From Candidatus Omnitrophota bacterium (GTDB lineage: Bacteria; Omnitrophota; Omnitrophia; JAHJGZ01; JAFGJY01): a stretch of DNA of 36,225 nt. Shown one piece after another: positions 27,481 to 36,225 of this stretch (its first letter is position 1; each line of letters opens with the position of its first letter). The notes beneath the pieces are model-generated. The model did not search any database. It had not been told where the DNA came from and was given only the letters and a program-made list of their open reading frames with translations. The stretch spans positions 1 through 36,225 of the forward strand of contig JAFGJY010000096.1 in NCBI GenBank assembly GCA_016928875.1, written 5' to 3'. Position numbers and translations under genes: made by a program.

Positions 27481-28749
27481 ATGAAGGAAATGTTTGAGGT
27501 CATCTCAGATGATGTAATAAAGATCGTACTGTTGCTCGGACTGTCATTCTTGATCGGGCTTGAGCGTGAGGAAGAAAAACACACTCGGGCTAAAGGGTAT
27601 TTCTTTGGCGGAGTACGGACCTATCCGCTCGTAGCGTTTATCGGGTTCTTGCTGGTTTTGCTTTCTCCGGAGAATATGATGCTTTTTGCAGTCGGTTTTT
27701 TTGTGATCGGTCTTTTTCTTGTTGTGTCCTATTGGACAAAGATCAGCCAGGAGGAGCACGGTATTACCTCAGAGATGGCGGGATTGATAACGTATCTTAT
27801 TGGCGGTGCCATCGCAAAGGACCTTTATTGGATCGCGGTGACCGTGGGTATTATTAATGTGTTGCTCTTGCAAATGAAAACCTACCTTGAAGGCATGGCA
27901 AAACGTATCGCGGCGCATGAGATCACGACCCTAGTGAAGTTCTTATTGCTTTCAGCCGTGATCTTGCCGGTCATTCCTAATCAAACCTTCACTGTATTCA
28001 ATGTGAATCCTTACAAGACGTGGCTCATAATTGTGGCTGTAAGTTCAATCTCGTACGGTAGCTACTTGATGGAGAAATTGCTTAAGGTCAAACAAAGTAC
28101 GTTTCTTTCAGCGATCTTCGGTGGATTGTACTCAAGCACCGCTACTACGGTGGTATTGGCCAAGCAAGCGAAGGACAGTAAACAGTCTTATTTATATTCA
28201 GGGGCAATAATGCTGGCTTCATCCATGATGTATCTGCGGATGGCGGTCTTGATCTTTTTCTTTAACCGGGAGATATTTTTTGTTCTCGGCGATTTCTTTA
28301 TCCAGCTTGCGGCAGTTTCCGCGCTCCTGGGTGCGGTGTGGTCGAAATTCGGCACACGGAAAAGTGAGAGTGTTCGACCTGAGATAGCGCTTGGCGTACG
28401 CAATCCACTTGAGCTTAAAACAGCATTCGTTTTTGCTTCATTGTTCATCTTGGTATTGATCCTGACGAACATTGCCATAAAATATTTCGGGAAATCGGGG
28501 GTCTTTTCGTTGGCAGCGTTAGCAGGCACGATCGATGTCGACCCTTTTATTTTAGGACTGGCACAAACTGGCGGGGCATTAACAACAGCCAAGATCGCTT
28601 CGGCAGCGATTATTATCGCAAGTGCGAGTAATAACATTGCCAAAGGGGTTTATACGCTCATCATTGCTGATAGGAAGACGGGTTTTCAAGCCTTAGCGTT
28701 GCTTGCGATCGTTTCTCTAGTGAGCTTCAGTTTCTTTTTATGGGCGTGA
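27481..28749 (+). CDS. MgtC/SapB family membrane protein with DUF4010 domain
   Basis: LGLSFLIGLEREEEKHTRAKGYFFGGVRTYPLVAFIGFLLVLL; YGSYLMEKLLKVKQSTFLSAIFGGLYSSTATTVVLAKQAK; multiple TM segments. Confidence 0.88.
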   Translation: MKEMFEVISDDVIKIVLLLGLSFLIGLEREEEKHTRAKGYFFGGVRTYPLVAFIGFLLVLLSPENMMLFAVGFFVIGLFLVVSYWTKISQEEHGITSEMAGLITYLIGGAIAKDLYWIAVTVGIINVLLLQMKTYLEGMAKRIAAHEITTLVKFLLLSAVILPVIPNQTFTVFNVNPYKTWLIIVAVSSISYGSYLMEKLLKVKQSTFLSAIFGGLYSSTATTVVLAKQAKDSKQSYLYSGAIMLASSMMYLRMAVLIFFFNREIFFVLGDFFIQLAAVSALLGAVWSKFGTRKSESVRPEIALGVRNPLELKTAFVFASLFILVLILTNIAIKYFGKSGVFSLAALAGTIDVDPFILGLAQTGGALTTAKIASAAIIIASASNNIAKGVYTLIIADRKTGFQALALLAIVSLVSFSFFLWA

Positions 28750-29994
28750 TCACATGTTGTGGTTCAAATACGAAAGAATGATTAGCGGATAATGTGAAGT
28801 TACGATCTTTTGTAGTTTCTCGTCGAGATACCAAGGCCCCTTGACCGTATTTTGATGAAAATAAACAGTCAGGTCTTTTTTGTCTTTAGGCCGTTTGCCT
28901 GCCGCATCGTAGATGATGCGTACTACCAATTTGTCGAAGTGTTCATTTTCTTTTACGATGACCTTTTCTCCAGAGGTAAGTTCTAAAGCATATCCCACCG
29001 GATACGGATTGAGCACGCTTGGTAATAACAATGCATACGGTTGCGCAAATAGAAAATTCGAAAAAATGTAACTTATGCATTCGAGGACTTTATGTGGCGG
29101 GTAGAAAATGCTTAATGCTGCATATGTGTTAACAATCGATGCTATCTTGCCGTGATCATGCATGCCTTTTTCATAATTATATATCTTCTTAATATGCATA
29201 GAACGTGGAAAACCGCTACGGTTTATATAACGATGATGGTTAAGGGCCGTAATGCCCATGAGTGGGTTAAAGAGCGGTGTTTCGTTGATGATCATGCACG
29301 CTAACCGGGGGTGTTCTTTGAAAATACGCTCTTCTTCGTGAGTTGGTTTCTTTAACGTGTAATACTCAGGGTCGATGCCAATATCCTGCAGTAGCGTTCC
29401 GACAAAGACGTTCCTTATTTGATCTTGTGTTGCCCCGCTTTCAACCATCAATTTTGCCGCGAGAAACCCACAAAAAAGTCCATGAAATCGAACATAATCG
29501 TTTCCTACGATAATGTTCGTAAAATGAGAGATTTTTTCTTTACGAAAATCGAACTGGAATGTTTCGAACATATCGTTTAAAAGTTGGTTGAGCCTGGGGA
29601 TGCGGGAGTCCGAACATACGAATGAGTGGGCATGGGTGCGGTACCGTAAGTTAAAAGTTGCCCGCGTATAACGCTTTTCATGTAATTCATAATAGATCGG
29701 GAACAGCTTTTTACGGATACTATCAATAAAATATCCGAATTGATCGGCCATGTTATCATCGACTGGGTTGTGGACCTTTATATCATCCGTAAGCGGGTCA
29801 TTAACACAGACTTGGTTTACGCCCATAGTGCGCAGCTTGTCAATATGTGATTTTCTGATGACGGCTCGGCTTGATAGGATGGTTTGGTAATTAGAGGAAT
29901 AGACATTGGTCCTGCCGATGTCTACCGCAGGGGTGACCGGGACACGTATTCTCAGCAATTCGTAAGGCAGCTTTTCAAGGGGTATGTACCGCAT
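28750..29994 (-). CDS. Degenerate HD-GYP-type protein
   Basis: HD-GYP layout but LQDIGIDPEYY in place of HDIGK; EHPRLACMIINETPLFNPLMGITALNHHRYINRSGFPR; HGKIASIVNTYAALS. Confidence 0.75.
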   Translation of the reverse strand: MRYIPLEKLPYELLRIRVPVTPAVDIGRTNVYSSNYQTILSSRAVIRKSHIDKLRTMGVNQVCVNDPLTDDIKVHNPVDDNMADQFGYFIDSIRKKLFPIYYELHEKRYTRATFNLRYRTHAHSFVCSDSRIPRLNQLLNDMFETFQFDFRKEKISHFTNIIVGNDYVRFHGLFCGFLAAKLMVESGATQDQIRNVFVGTLLQDIGIDPEYYTLKKPTHEEERIFKEHPRLACMIINETPLFNPLMGITALNHHRYINRSGFPRSMHIKKIYNYEKGMHDHGKIASIVNTYAALSIFYPPHKVLECISYIFSNFLFAQPYALLLPSVLNPYPVGYALELTSGEKVIVKENEHFDKLVVRIIYDAAGKRPKDKKDLTVYFHQNTVKGPWYLDEKLQKIVTSHYPLIILSYLNHNM

Positions 29995-30198
29995 AACGTG
30001 TAAGGTTTTCTCTCAGTTTACTAAAAGCCATATAAATATTTCAAATTAGCATTAATTATGATTGAAAATTAGTATGTTCTTTGTTATCATTAAGGCAATA
30101 CAAACGTTATCTAAAGCCTCACAAAGACATACATATACACATAAACTAACGTAATCTAAATTAAACATCGTCTTGATTGTAACAAATATTGACCGCAA

Positions 30199-31242
30199 AT
30201 GTGTATAAAATTTCCTAAAAAAAAGATAATTCTTTCATTATGCTTCGTTTTAACATTGTCGGGTTGTACTGCCTTTATGCCTGATACGGAGCAAAGGCCC
30301 CAGATCATCGATCCACGTTTTCCCTACCTAGAGCATGATGCGGCAGTCGCTGTTCAACGCACCAATGAGACCGTTAAGCAGGGCAGCAATGTTGTCGGGC
30401 AAATGGCACAAAAGCCTAAGGTAGCAATCGAGTCGTTTGTCGACGGCTTTCAGGGCAAGAGCGATGCTAATCCGTATGAGCGGCCGAAACCATATTTTTA
30501 TGATGATTATAATCGAGATGTTTTAGGTCAGATGGGCAAGGACCTTATGGAGCCTTTTGAATCAAGTGAAATGGCTTATCCGAAAGCCTTGCGTTCACCC
30601 TATCTTGTTGAGGGCGAAGATGTTGACTTGACCAAAGAAGCGATCCTCTACAAGCAGCAGCTTGATGAAGTTAATAAACTTATTATGGCGGCAGAGGAAT
30701 ACGTGAATGAGAAAGATTTCTTGAATGCTTTAGCGAAAGTTAATCAGGCGCTTGATCTCGATCCTGCCAGTGAAATGGCAAGGGCTATGCATGCAAAGAT
30801 CATTCGTGCTGAGGAGCGTGCACGGTATGAACAAGAGCTTGAGCGCAAACAAGCGGCCGAAGCGGAAAAACTTGAACAGGAACAGGCTGAGATCAAGAAA
30901 CAGGAAGATATGAAAAAGGCACGGCTTGTCGAAGAATATATTATCAAGATCGATCAAAGCCTTACGTATGGTGATTATGATGAGGCAAAACGATTGGCTG
31001 AACTGATGCGCAATGTTGCACCGGATAATCCGCGTGCCCGTGAAATAAGCGACCAGGTCGATCTTGCCCTTTTTAAACGTTCGCTGGATCCGCGCATTCT
31101 CCATAACGATCTGTTGATGGAGGATCTCATATTAGAACACTTCAGGCGTTATCAGGAATATGCCGACACCGGACTCGATGATCTGGCGGATCGGGAACTA
31201 AAGAAGATCGCGTTCCTCGAGTCTTTAAAAAGCACACAATAA
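30199..31242 (+). CDS. Lipoprotein with TPR-like repeats
   Basis: Lipobox LTLSGC; two helical repeat units (AEEYVNEKDFLNALAKVNQALDLDPASEMARAMHAKI; IDQSLTYGDYDEAKRLAELMRNVAPDNPRAREISDQ). Confidence 0.75.
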   Translation: MCIKFPKKKIILSLCFVLTLSGCTAFMPDTEQRPQIIDPRFPYLEHDAAVAVQRTNETVKQGSNVVGQMAQKPKVAIESFVDGFQGKSDANPYERPKPYFYDDYNRDVLGQMGKDLMEPFESSEMAYPKALRSPYLVEGEDVDLTKEAILYKQQLDEVNKLIMAAEEYVNEKDFLNALAKVNQALDLDPASEMARAMHAKIIRAEERARYEQELERKQAAEAEKLEQEQAEIKKQEDMKKARLVEEYIIKIDQSLTYGDYDEAKRLAELMRNVAPDNPRAREISDQVDLALFKRSLDPRILHNDLLMEDLILEHFRRYQEYADTGLDDLADRELKKIAFLESLKSTQ

Positions 31243-31256
31243 TCCAATAATTGTAC

Positions 31257-31323
31257 AGGATAAAAGCGAGGGGGGAAGCGGTGTTGCCTTGTATAACCGT
31301 GATTATTCCTCCACTTTTATCCT
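31257..31323 (+). promoter_or_regulatory. Structured leader/attenuator-like hairpin upstream of aconitase
   Basis: AGGATAAAAG (31257-31266) / CTTTTATCCT (31314-31323), inner GAGG/CCTC and CGGT/ACCG; followed by TCTTTTATT, then the SD. Confidence 0.5.
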
Positions 31324-31344
31324 TCTTTTATTAAGGGAGGGTTG

Positions 31345-33264
31345 ATGAGTAAAAATATTGTACAAAAAATAATCGAAGCGCATATTGTTGAAGGCACAAT
31401 GAAACCGGGGACAACGATTGGTTTGCAGATCGATCAAACACTGACCCAAGATGCGACCGGTACGATGGCTTATTTGCAGTTCGAAGCGATGCAAAAAGAA
31501 CGCGTGGCCACGGAACTATCAGTGAGCTATGTTGACCATAATATGCTTCAGGATGGTTATGAAAATGCGGATGACCATCATTATTTGCAAACCGTGGCCA
31601 AAAAGTTCGGTATCGTTTTTTCACGGCCGGGCAACGGTATTTGTCATCAGGTGCATCTTGAGCGTTTTGGTGTTCCGGGCAAGACATTGCTTGGATCGGA
31701 TAGCCACACACCAACGGGCGGTGGTCTGGGGATGTTGGCGATCGGGGCCGGCGGGATCGATGTTGCCGCGGCTATGGCAGGGTATCCGTTCTATTGTACG
31801 ATGCCCAAGGTTGTGAAGGTTGAACTGACCGGGGCGTTGAAACCGTATGTTTCGGCCAAGGATGTTATTCTTGAGCTGCTCAGGCTCAAGACAACTAAGG
31901 GTAATGTCGGCAAAATCTTTGAATATTGCGGCACAGGGTTGGAAAGCTTAAGTGTTCCCGAACGGGCGACGATCACAAATATGGGAGCAGAACTTGGAGT
32001 AACGACCAGTGTTTTTCCGAGCGACAGTGTTACGAAAACGTTTTTAAAGGCGCAAAAACGAGAAAAGGTATGGTCTGTGCTCGAGGCGGATGAAGACGCC
32101 GAATATTATGAAGAGATAACGATCGATCTTTCGAAGATCGTACCGTCAGTAGCATTGCCGCATAGTCCTGATAATGTAAGCCATGTCAAGGACCTTGAGG
32201 GTATCAAGGTTGACCAAGTGTGTATTGGTTCATGCACGAACGGATCTCTTAAAGATATTTTGACTGTTGCTAAGATACTCAAAGGCAAGAAGGTCCCATC
32301 CCATGTAAGCTTGATCGTTGCGGCTGGTTCACGGCAGGTATTAGAAATGGCGATGCGAGCAGGTGCGATCGCTGACTTGGTGGCGAGTGGAGCACGTATT
32401 GCTGAATCAATGTGCGGATTTTGTATTGGCGTAGGACAATCGCCAGGTACAAATGCTGTCAGTGTAAGGACGGGGAACCGTAATTTTTTAAATCGATCCG
32501 GGACAAAATCAGCAAAAGTATATTTGTCTAGCCCAGAGACCGCAGCGGCATGTGCATTATACGGCGAGCTTAAGGATCCGCGCAAACTTGGAAAGACGAG
32601 CCCCAAGATCACATTACCGCAAACGTTCACCATCGACGATAGTATGATCGACATACCGACTGAGAGCGATAACGAAGCAACTATTTTCAGAGGACCGAAT
32701 ATCGGGAATCCGCCACATCTGCAGCCGATGAAAAATGCAATCACTGGCAAAGTACTGCTTAAAGTCGGTGACAAGATCACGACCGATCACATCATGCCGG
32801 CGGGGAAACGGCTTAAATATCGTTCGAATATAGCAAAATATTCTGAATTTGTGTTTGAACCGATCGATCCAAAATTCCATGAAAAGGCAAAGAAAGAAAA
32901 AGGCGGTATCATCGTTGCCGGACTAAGCTATGGGCAAGGCTCTTCACGTGAGCATGCGGCTCTTTGCCCACGGTATCTTGGTGTTAGTATGGTGATCGCG
33001 AAATCGTTTGAGCGGATACATCGTGCTAATCTGATAAACTTCGGTATCGTACCTGCAACATTCAAAATGGTGCGTGACTATGGACAGCTAGAGGAAGGGG
33101 ATATTATCAAGCTGAACGCGGTTAAAACATGTATCAGCGCAGGGCATGCGAGCGTTGAAGTGAATGGTGAAGGTAGCTTTGAGGTAGAGTTTGATCTTTC
33201 CGATCGCGAAATAGCATTGTTAAAAGCGGGCGGATTATTGAATTATTTAAAAGAGCAAGTCTGA
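31345..33264 (+). CDS. acn: Aconitate hydratase
   Basis: LLGSDSHTPTGGGLGMLAIGAGGIDVAAAMAG, VDQVCIGSCTNGSLKDILTVAKIL, MCGFCIGVGQSPG, TTDHIMPAGKRLKYRSNI, GLSYGQGSSREHAALCPRYLGV; SD gggaggg before ATG 31345. Confidence 0.97.
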   Translation: MSKNIVQKIIEAHIVEGTMKPGTTIGLQIDQTLTQDATGTMAYLQFEAMQKERVATELSVSYVDHNMLQDGYENADDHHYLQTVAKKFGIVFSRPGNGICHQVHLERFGVPGKTLLGSDSHTPTGGGLGMLAIGAGGIDVAAAMAGYPFYCTMPKVVKVELTGALKPYVSAKDVILELLRLKTTKGNVGKIFEYCGTGLESLSVPERATITNMGAELGVTTSVFPSDSVTKTFLKAQKREKVWSVLEADEDAEYYEEITIDLSKIVPSVALPHSPDNVSHVKDLEGIKVDQVCIGSCTNGSLKDILTVAKILKGKKVPSHVSLIVAAGSRQVLEMAMRAGAIADLVASGARIAESMCGFCIGVGQSPGTNAVSVRTGNRNFLNRSGTKSAKVYLSSPETAAACALYGELKDPRKLGKTSPKITLPQTFTIDDSMIDIPTESDNEATIFRGPNIGNPPHLQPMKNAITGKVLLKVGDKITTDHIMPAGKRLKYRSNIAKYSEFVFEPIDPKFHEKAKKEKGGIIVAGLSYGQGSSREHAALCPRYLGVSMVIAKSFERIHRANLINFGIVPATFKMVRDYGQLEEGDIIKLNAVKTCISAGHASVEVNGEGSFEVEFDLSDREIALLKAGGLLNYLKEQV

Positions 33265-33304
33265 TGTACATAAGGGACGAGCGGTAATATAGAAAGGTGT
33301 GTGA

Positions 33305-34234
33305 ATGGTAAAGGTCACGGTAGTCGGTGCAGGGAATGTTGGTGCCACATGTGCACAGCGGATCGTTGAGAAGGACCTGGCGGACGTCGTTTTGCTTGAT
33401 GTTTTAGAGGGGATGCCGCAAGGCAAGGCCTTGGATATCATGGAATCGGCACCGGTCGAAGGATTTTCGGCGAAGATCATCGGGACAAACGATTATGCAG
33501 ACACGAAGGACAGCGATGTTGTTGTTATAACAGCTGGCCTTGCGCGAAAGCCGGGCATGAGCCGTGATGATCTTTTGGCAAAGAACACGGCAATCGTAAG
33601 TGAGATCGCAGAGAAAATAGCACGCTATTCACCCAAAAGTATCCTCATTGTCGTAACGAATCCTCTCGATATTATGTGTTACGTTGCGTATAAAAAAAGC
33701 GGGTTCGATGCGCGCCGCGTGATTGGCATGGCTGGGGTACTTGATTCTGCACGTTTTCGTTATTTCCTTTCTGATGCACTTAAGTGTAAGGCTTCTGAAG
33801 TTGAGGCCTTGGTCTTGGGTGGACATGGGGATACTATGGTACCCCTTGCGGAACATATAACGTTTCAGGGCAAGCCGGTTAGCAATAAACTCTCGAGCGA
33901 TGTATTGGATAGGCTTCTTGATCGAACTCGTAAAGGGGGCGCTGAGATCGTTGCGTTGCTTAAGACCGGCTCTGCGTATTATGCGCCGGCGTCATCGGCA
34001 GTTGCAATGGTTAAAAGTATTTTATCGAACGAGAAAAAGATGTATCCATGCGCAGCACTGCTCAGCGGTGAGTATGGATTACGCGACATTTATTTCGGTG
34101 TTCCTGTCATATTAGGCAAAAACGGGATTGAGAAGATTGTAGTGGTAGACCTCACTTCGGAGGAGAAGAAGGCATTGCAGCTGTCGGCAGAAAGTGTTAA
34201 AGAGAATATAGACAAAGTACGTACACTGATCTAA
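33305..34234 (+). CDS. mdh: Malate dehydrogenase
   Basis: VTVVGAGNVGATCAQRIVEKDLADVVLLDVLEGMPQGKALDIMESAPVEGF, VVITAGLARKPGMSRDDLLAKN, VVTNPLDIMCYVAYKKSGFDARRVIGMAGVLDSARFR, LVLGGHGDTMVPL. Confidence 0.97.
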   Translation: MVKVTVVGAGNVGATCAQRIVEKDLADVVLLDVLEGMPQGKALDIMESAPVEGFSAKIIGTNDYADTKDSDVVVITAGLARKPGMSRDDLLAKNTAIVSEIAEKIARYSPKSILIVVTNPLDIMCYVAYKKSGFDARRVIGMAGVLDSARFRYFLSDALKCKASEVEALVLGGHGDTMVPLAEHITFQGKPVSNKLSSDVLDRLLDRTRKGGAEIVALLKTGSAYYAPASSAVAMVKSILSNEKKMYPCAALLSGEYGLRDIYFGVPVILGKNGIEKIVVVDLTSEEKKALQLSAESVKENIDKVRTLI

Positions 34235-34243
34235 GGATTGAAC

Positions 34244-35092
34244 ATGCGGAAGATCACCGATAAAGTAATTACCGATATGGTTGCGGGGCTTGTTGCTAAG
34301 GCTGCGTTCGATCTGCGTATCGATGTATTACACGCGTTGCAGGATGCGAAAAAACGGGAAAAGAACCGGCGTGCCGTAAAGACGCTTGATGTCATTACTG
34401 AAAATGCGCGCGTGGCAAAGAGACGGCGCGTGCCCTTATGTCAGGATACAGGGATGACAGTCGTATACTGTGAGGTAGGTGCGGGGATTGACCTTCGTGG
34501 ATTGGCACTTGAGCGAGCGATCCAGAACGGCATCAAAAAAGCAACGCGCAGTGCTGGGTTGAGGCATTCGATTGTTCGCAGCCCTTTGCAACGGGTAAAT
34601 ACCAGGACAAATACACCCGGGATCGTACATTTCAAAAGTGTACCGGGCAGATCGATCGTTTTGAAAGTACTCCTTAAGGGATTCGGGTGCGAAAATAAAG
34701 GAGCTGTTCGGTTGTTCAATCCAACCGCATCGCGTGAGGAGGTTGTCGATTTCATCGTCAAAAGTATTGTTGATGCCGGTGCCAATGCATGTCCGCCGTT
34801 CGTGGTAGGGGTTGGAATAGGCGGAACCCTTGATAAAGCATGTGAACTTTCAAAAGAAGTCTTGTTTAGGAAGATCACGACAAAGAACAAGGTCGTTTAC
34901 TTAGCAGCAATGGAACGTGCAATTGAGAAGCGCGTGAATGCGAGCGGTGTTGGCCCATTGGGTTTTGGTGGGAAGACGACGGCGTTAAAGGTACTGATAG
35001 CTCAATTTCCGACACATATTGCCGGATTACCTGTTGCGGTTAATATTAATTGTCACTCATTAAGGACAGCCATAGCGAGAGTAATGGTGTAA
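34244..35092 (+). CDS. Fumarate hydratase class I, alpha subunit
   Basis: RRVPLCQDTGMTVVYCEVG, NACPPFVVGVGIGGTLDKACELSKEVLFR, GVGPLGFGGKTTALKVLIAQFPTHIAGLPVAVNINCHSLR; SD AAGGA before ATG 34244. Confidence 0.95.
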   Translation: MRKITDKVITDMVAGLVAKAAFDLRIDVLHALQDAKKREKNRRAVKTLDVITENARVAKRRRVPLCQDTGMTVVYCEVGAGIDLRGLALERAIQNGIKKATRSAGLRHSIVRSPLQRVNTRTNTPGIVHFKSVPGRSIVLKVLLKGFGCENKGAVRLFNPTASREEVVDFIVKSIVDAGANACPPFVVGVGIGGTLDKACELSKEVLFRKITTKNKVVYLAAMERAIEKRVNASGVGPLGFGGKTTALKVLIAQFPTHIAGLPVAVNINCHSLRTAIARVMV

Positions 35093-35146
35093 CGCTACTA
35101 TAACTATATTAATTCATTAAATTGAATAGATTTGAAACGGATAGAT

Positions 35147-35674
35147 ATGAAAGAAATACAGTCTTTTTTGATTCCAGATCAAATAGAACACATCAAGAGC
35201 CTTAAAGCTGGAGATGAGGTTCTGCTCAACGGCGTAATGTATACTGCGCGTGATGTAGCACATAAACGCATGGTCGAGACAATAAAGAAAAAGGGTTCAT
35301 TGCCTCTAACTCTTTCAAATTCAGTCATTTACTATTGTGGCCCCACTCCGGCGATGGGAGATAGCGTAATCGGGTCGTGCGGTCCTACAACTGCCAGTCG
35401 TATGGACGAGTTCACACCAGCGTTGTTGAATAAAGGTCTTAGGGTAATGATAGGAAAGGGATTCAGGTCTGAAGCAGTGATTCGTTCTATCCGGCGGCAG
35501 AAAGCGGTATATTTTGTAACTTACGGTGGTTGTGGAGCTTACCTTAATTTAAAAGTTAAAGCTAATCATCTTGTTGCATATCCTGATCTTGGCCCTGAAG
35601 CCATATATAGGTTGGAGGTCGAGAATTTTCCGGTAATTGTCGCAATTGATGCACAAGGGCGGGTGTTTTGCTGA
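35147..35674 (+). CDS. Fumarate hydratase class I, beta subunit
   Basis: LKAGDEVLLNGVMYTARDVAHKRMVETIKKKGSLPLTLSNSVIYYCGPTPAMGDSVIGSCGPTTASRMDEFTPALLNKGLRVMIGKG; start could be 35132 (TTG). Confidence 0.94.
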   Translation: MKEIQSFLIPDQIEHIKSLKAGDEVLLNGVMYTARDVAHKRMVETIKKKGSLPLTLSNSVIYYCGPTPAMGDSVIGSCGPTTASRMDEFTPALLNKGLRVMIGKGFRSEAVIRSIRRQKAVYFVTYGGCGAYLNLKVKANHLVAYPDLGPEAIYRLEVENFPVIVAIDAQGRVFC

Positions 35675-35730
35675 TCCTTTCGGAATTATTTTCATTAAAA
35701 AATAGCTTTTTTCATTTTTTTAAATAGTGC

Positions 35731-35758
35731 TTGACAACTTCCCTTTTCTTGATAAAAT
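35731..35758 (+). promoter_or_regulatory. Sigma70-type promoter upstream of tRNA-Thr/tuf
   Basis: Consensus TTGACA (35731-35736), 16-nt spacer, TAAAAT (35753-35758). Confidence 0.75.
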
Positions 35759-35759
35759 C

Positions 35760-35894
35760 CTACCTTTTCTGAGACAGTAGTATTCTGTCCAACTTACTTA
35801 CAATTACATCTGTTGTACATTCAACAAGTTACCTAAAGCTACAGGGATTGCTTTGTCTGTCCAAGGTAGTGAGAGGGTTTTTTTATCTTTTTTT
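35760..35894 (+). ncRNA. Candidate structured leader / small RNA
   Basis: GACAG can pair with CTGTC at 35785-35789 or 35857-35861; CTACCTT and TACCT can each pair with AAGGTAG at 35863-35869; ends at a T7 run. TSS unknown. Confidence 0.35.
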
Positions 35895-35918
35895 GATGAA
35901 ATATATTTTAGTCTACTA

Positions 35919-35966
35919 TTAGTTAGTATTTCGAAATATTTTCCTACTAACTAAAGTTCTTTTTTT
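35919..35966 (+). terminator. AT-rich terminator-like hairpin
   Basis: TTAGTTAGTA (35919-35928) / TACTAACTAA (35945-35954) followed by TTCTTTTTTT. Confidence 0.6.
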
Positions 35967-35987
35967 GTAATGCATCATCTTTGCGGG

Positions 35988-36023
35988 ATCGTTCATGACC
36001 ATGCCAATATCGGTCATGACGAT
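35988..36023 (+). repeat. Inverted repeat just upstream of tRNA-Thr
   Basis: ATCGTTCATGACC (35988-36000) / GGTCATGACGAT (36012-36023): 12 bp with one bulged T. Confidence 0.7.
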
Positions 36024-36040
36024 GAATGGATGCAAAAGAT

Positions 36041-36114
36041 GCTGCTGTAGCTCAGATGGTAGAGCGCGTCCTTGGTAAGGACGAGGTTCACGGGTTCAAT
36101 CCCCGTCAGCAGCT
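36041..36114 (+). tRNA. tRNA-Thr(GGT)
   Basis: Acceptor GCTGCTG/CAGCAGC, D stem GCTC/GAGC, anticodon stem CGTCC/GGACG with loop TTGGTAA, T arm CGGG-TTCAATC-CCCG. Confidence 0.95.
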
Positions 36115-36151
36115 TGCGATCACTAAGCACTTAAACCGAAGGGGGTAAGAG

Positions 36152-36225
36152 ATGGCTAAGGAAAAATTTGAACGTACAAAACCGCACGTTAACATAGGGA
36201 CAATTGGTCACGTAGACCATGGAAA
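36152..36225 (+). CDS. tuf: Elongation factor Tu, 5' end (truncated by window)
   Basis: [25 protein letters not shown] at window end. Confidence 0.96.
   Translation, partial: [24 protein letters not shown]

Noticed and set aside
1-36225. Phage, toxin-antitoxin, restriction or other defence islands
   Set aside because: No recognisable integrase, nuclease, methylase, toxin or phage structural gene among the ORFs.

Overview
36.2 kb bacterial chromosomal window, mostly densely packed ordinary genes. Gene content and style are compatible with a PVC/Omnitrophota-like organism, but that placement is inference only. Main blocks: (1) a nested palindromic repeat cluster at about 69-347; (2) a HExxH metallopeptidase translationally coupled to a D-Ala-D-Ala-ligase-like ATP-grasp protein; (3) an unlisted 35-aa small ORF preceded by a duplicated TTGACAGATCAA motif; (4) aguB-aguA; (5) XRE-cupin regulator and ComEA-like HhH protein; (6) glyQ-glyS-ppdK-sigma70-apt-malQ; (7) an accessory stretch at about 17.6-25.4 kb with small membrane proteins, tRNA-Arg(CCT), a lone fliS-like gene, two large proteins of unknown function and a PF10091-type glycoside hydrolase next to a HAMP-only membrane protein; (8) S41 peptidase, MgtC/DUF4010, degenerate HD-GYP protein and a lipoprotein; (9) acn-mdh-fumA/fumB; (10) a structured leader, tRNA-Thr(GGT) and the 5' end of tuf. 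No CRISPR array, rRNA, prophage or intact transposase was seen. The most interesting signals are a stem that pairs the SD of the sigma-factor gene with its start codon region, Lys/Arg-rich terminal tails on three consecutive core genes, an S41 peptidase that seems to lack its catalytic Lys, the nested REP-like element, the small ORF, and the leader upstream of tRNA-Thr/tuf. No novel defence or mobile system can be asserted from sequence alone.
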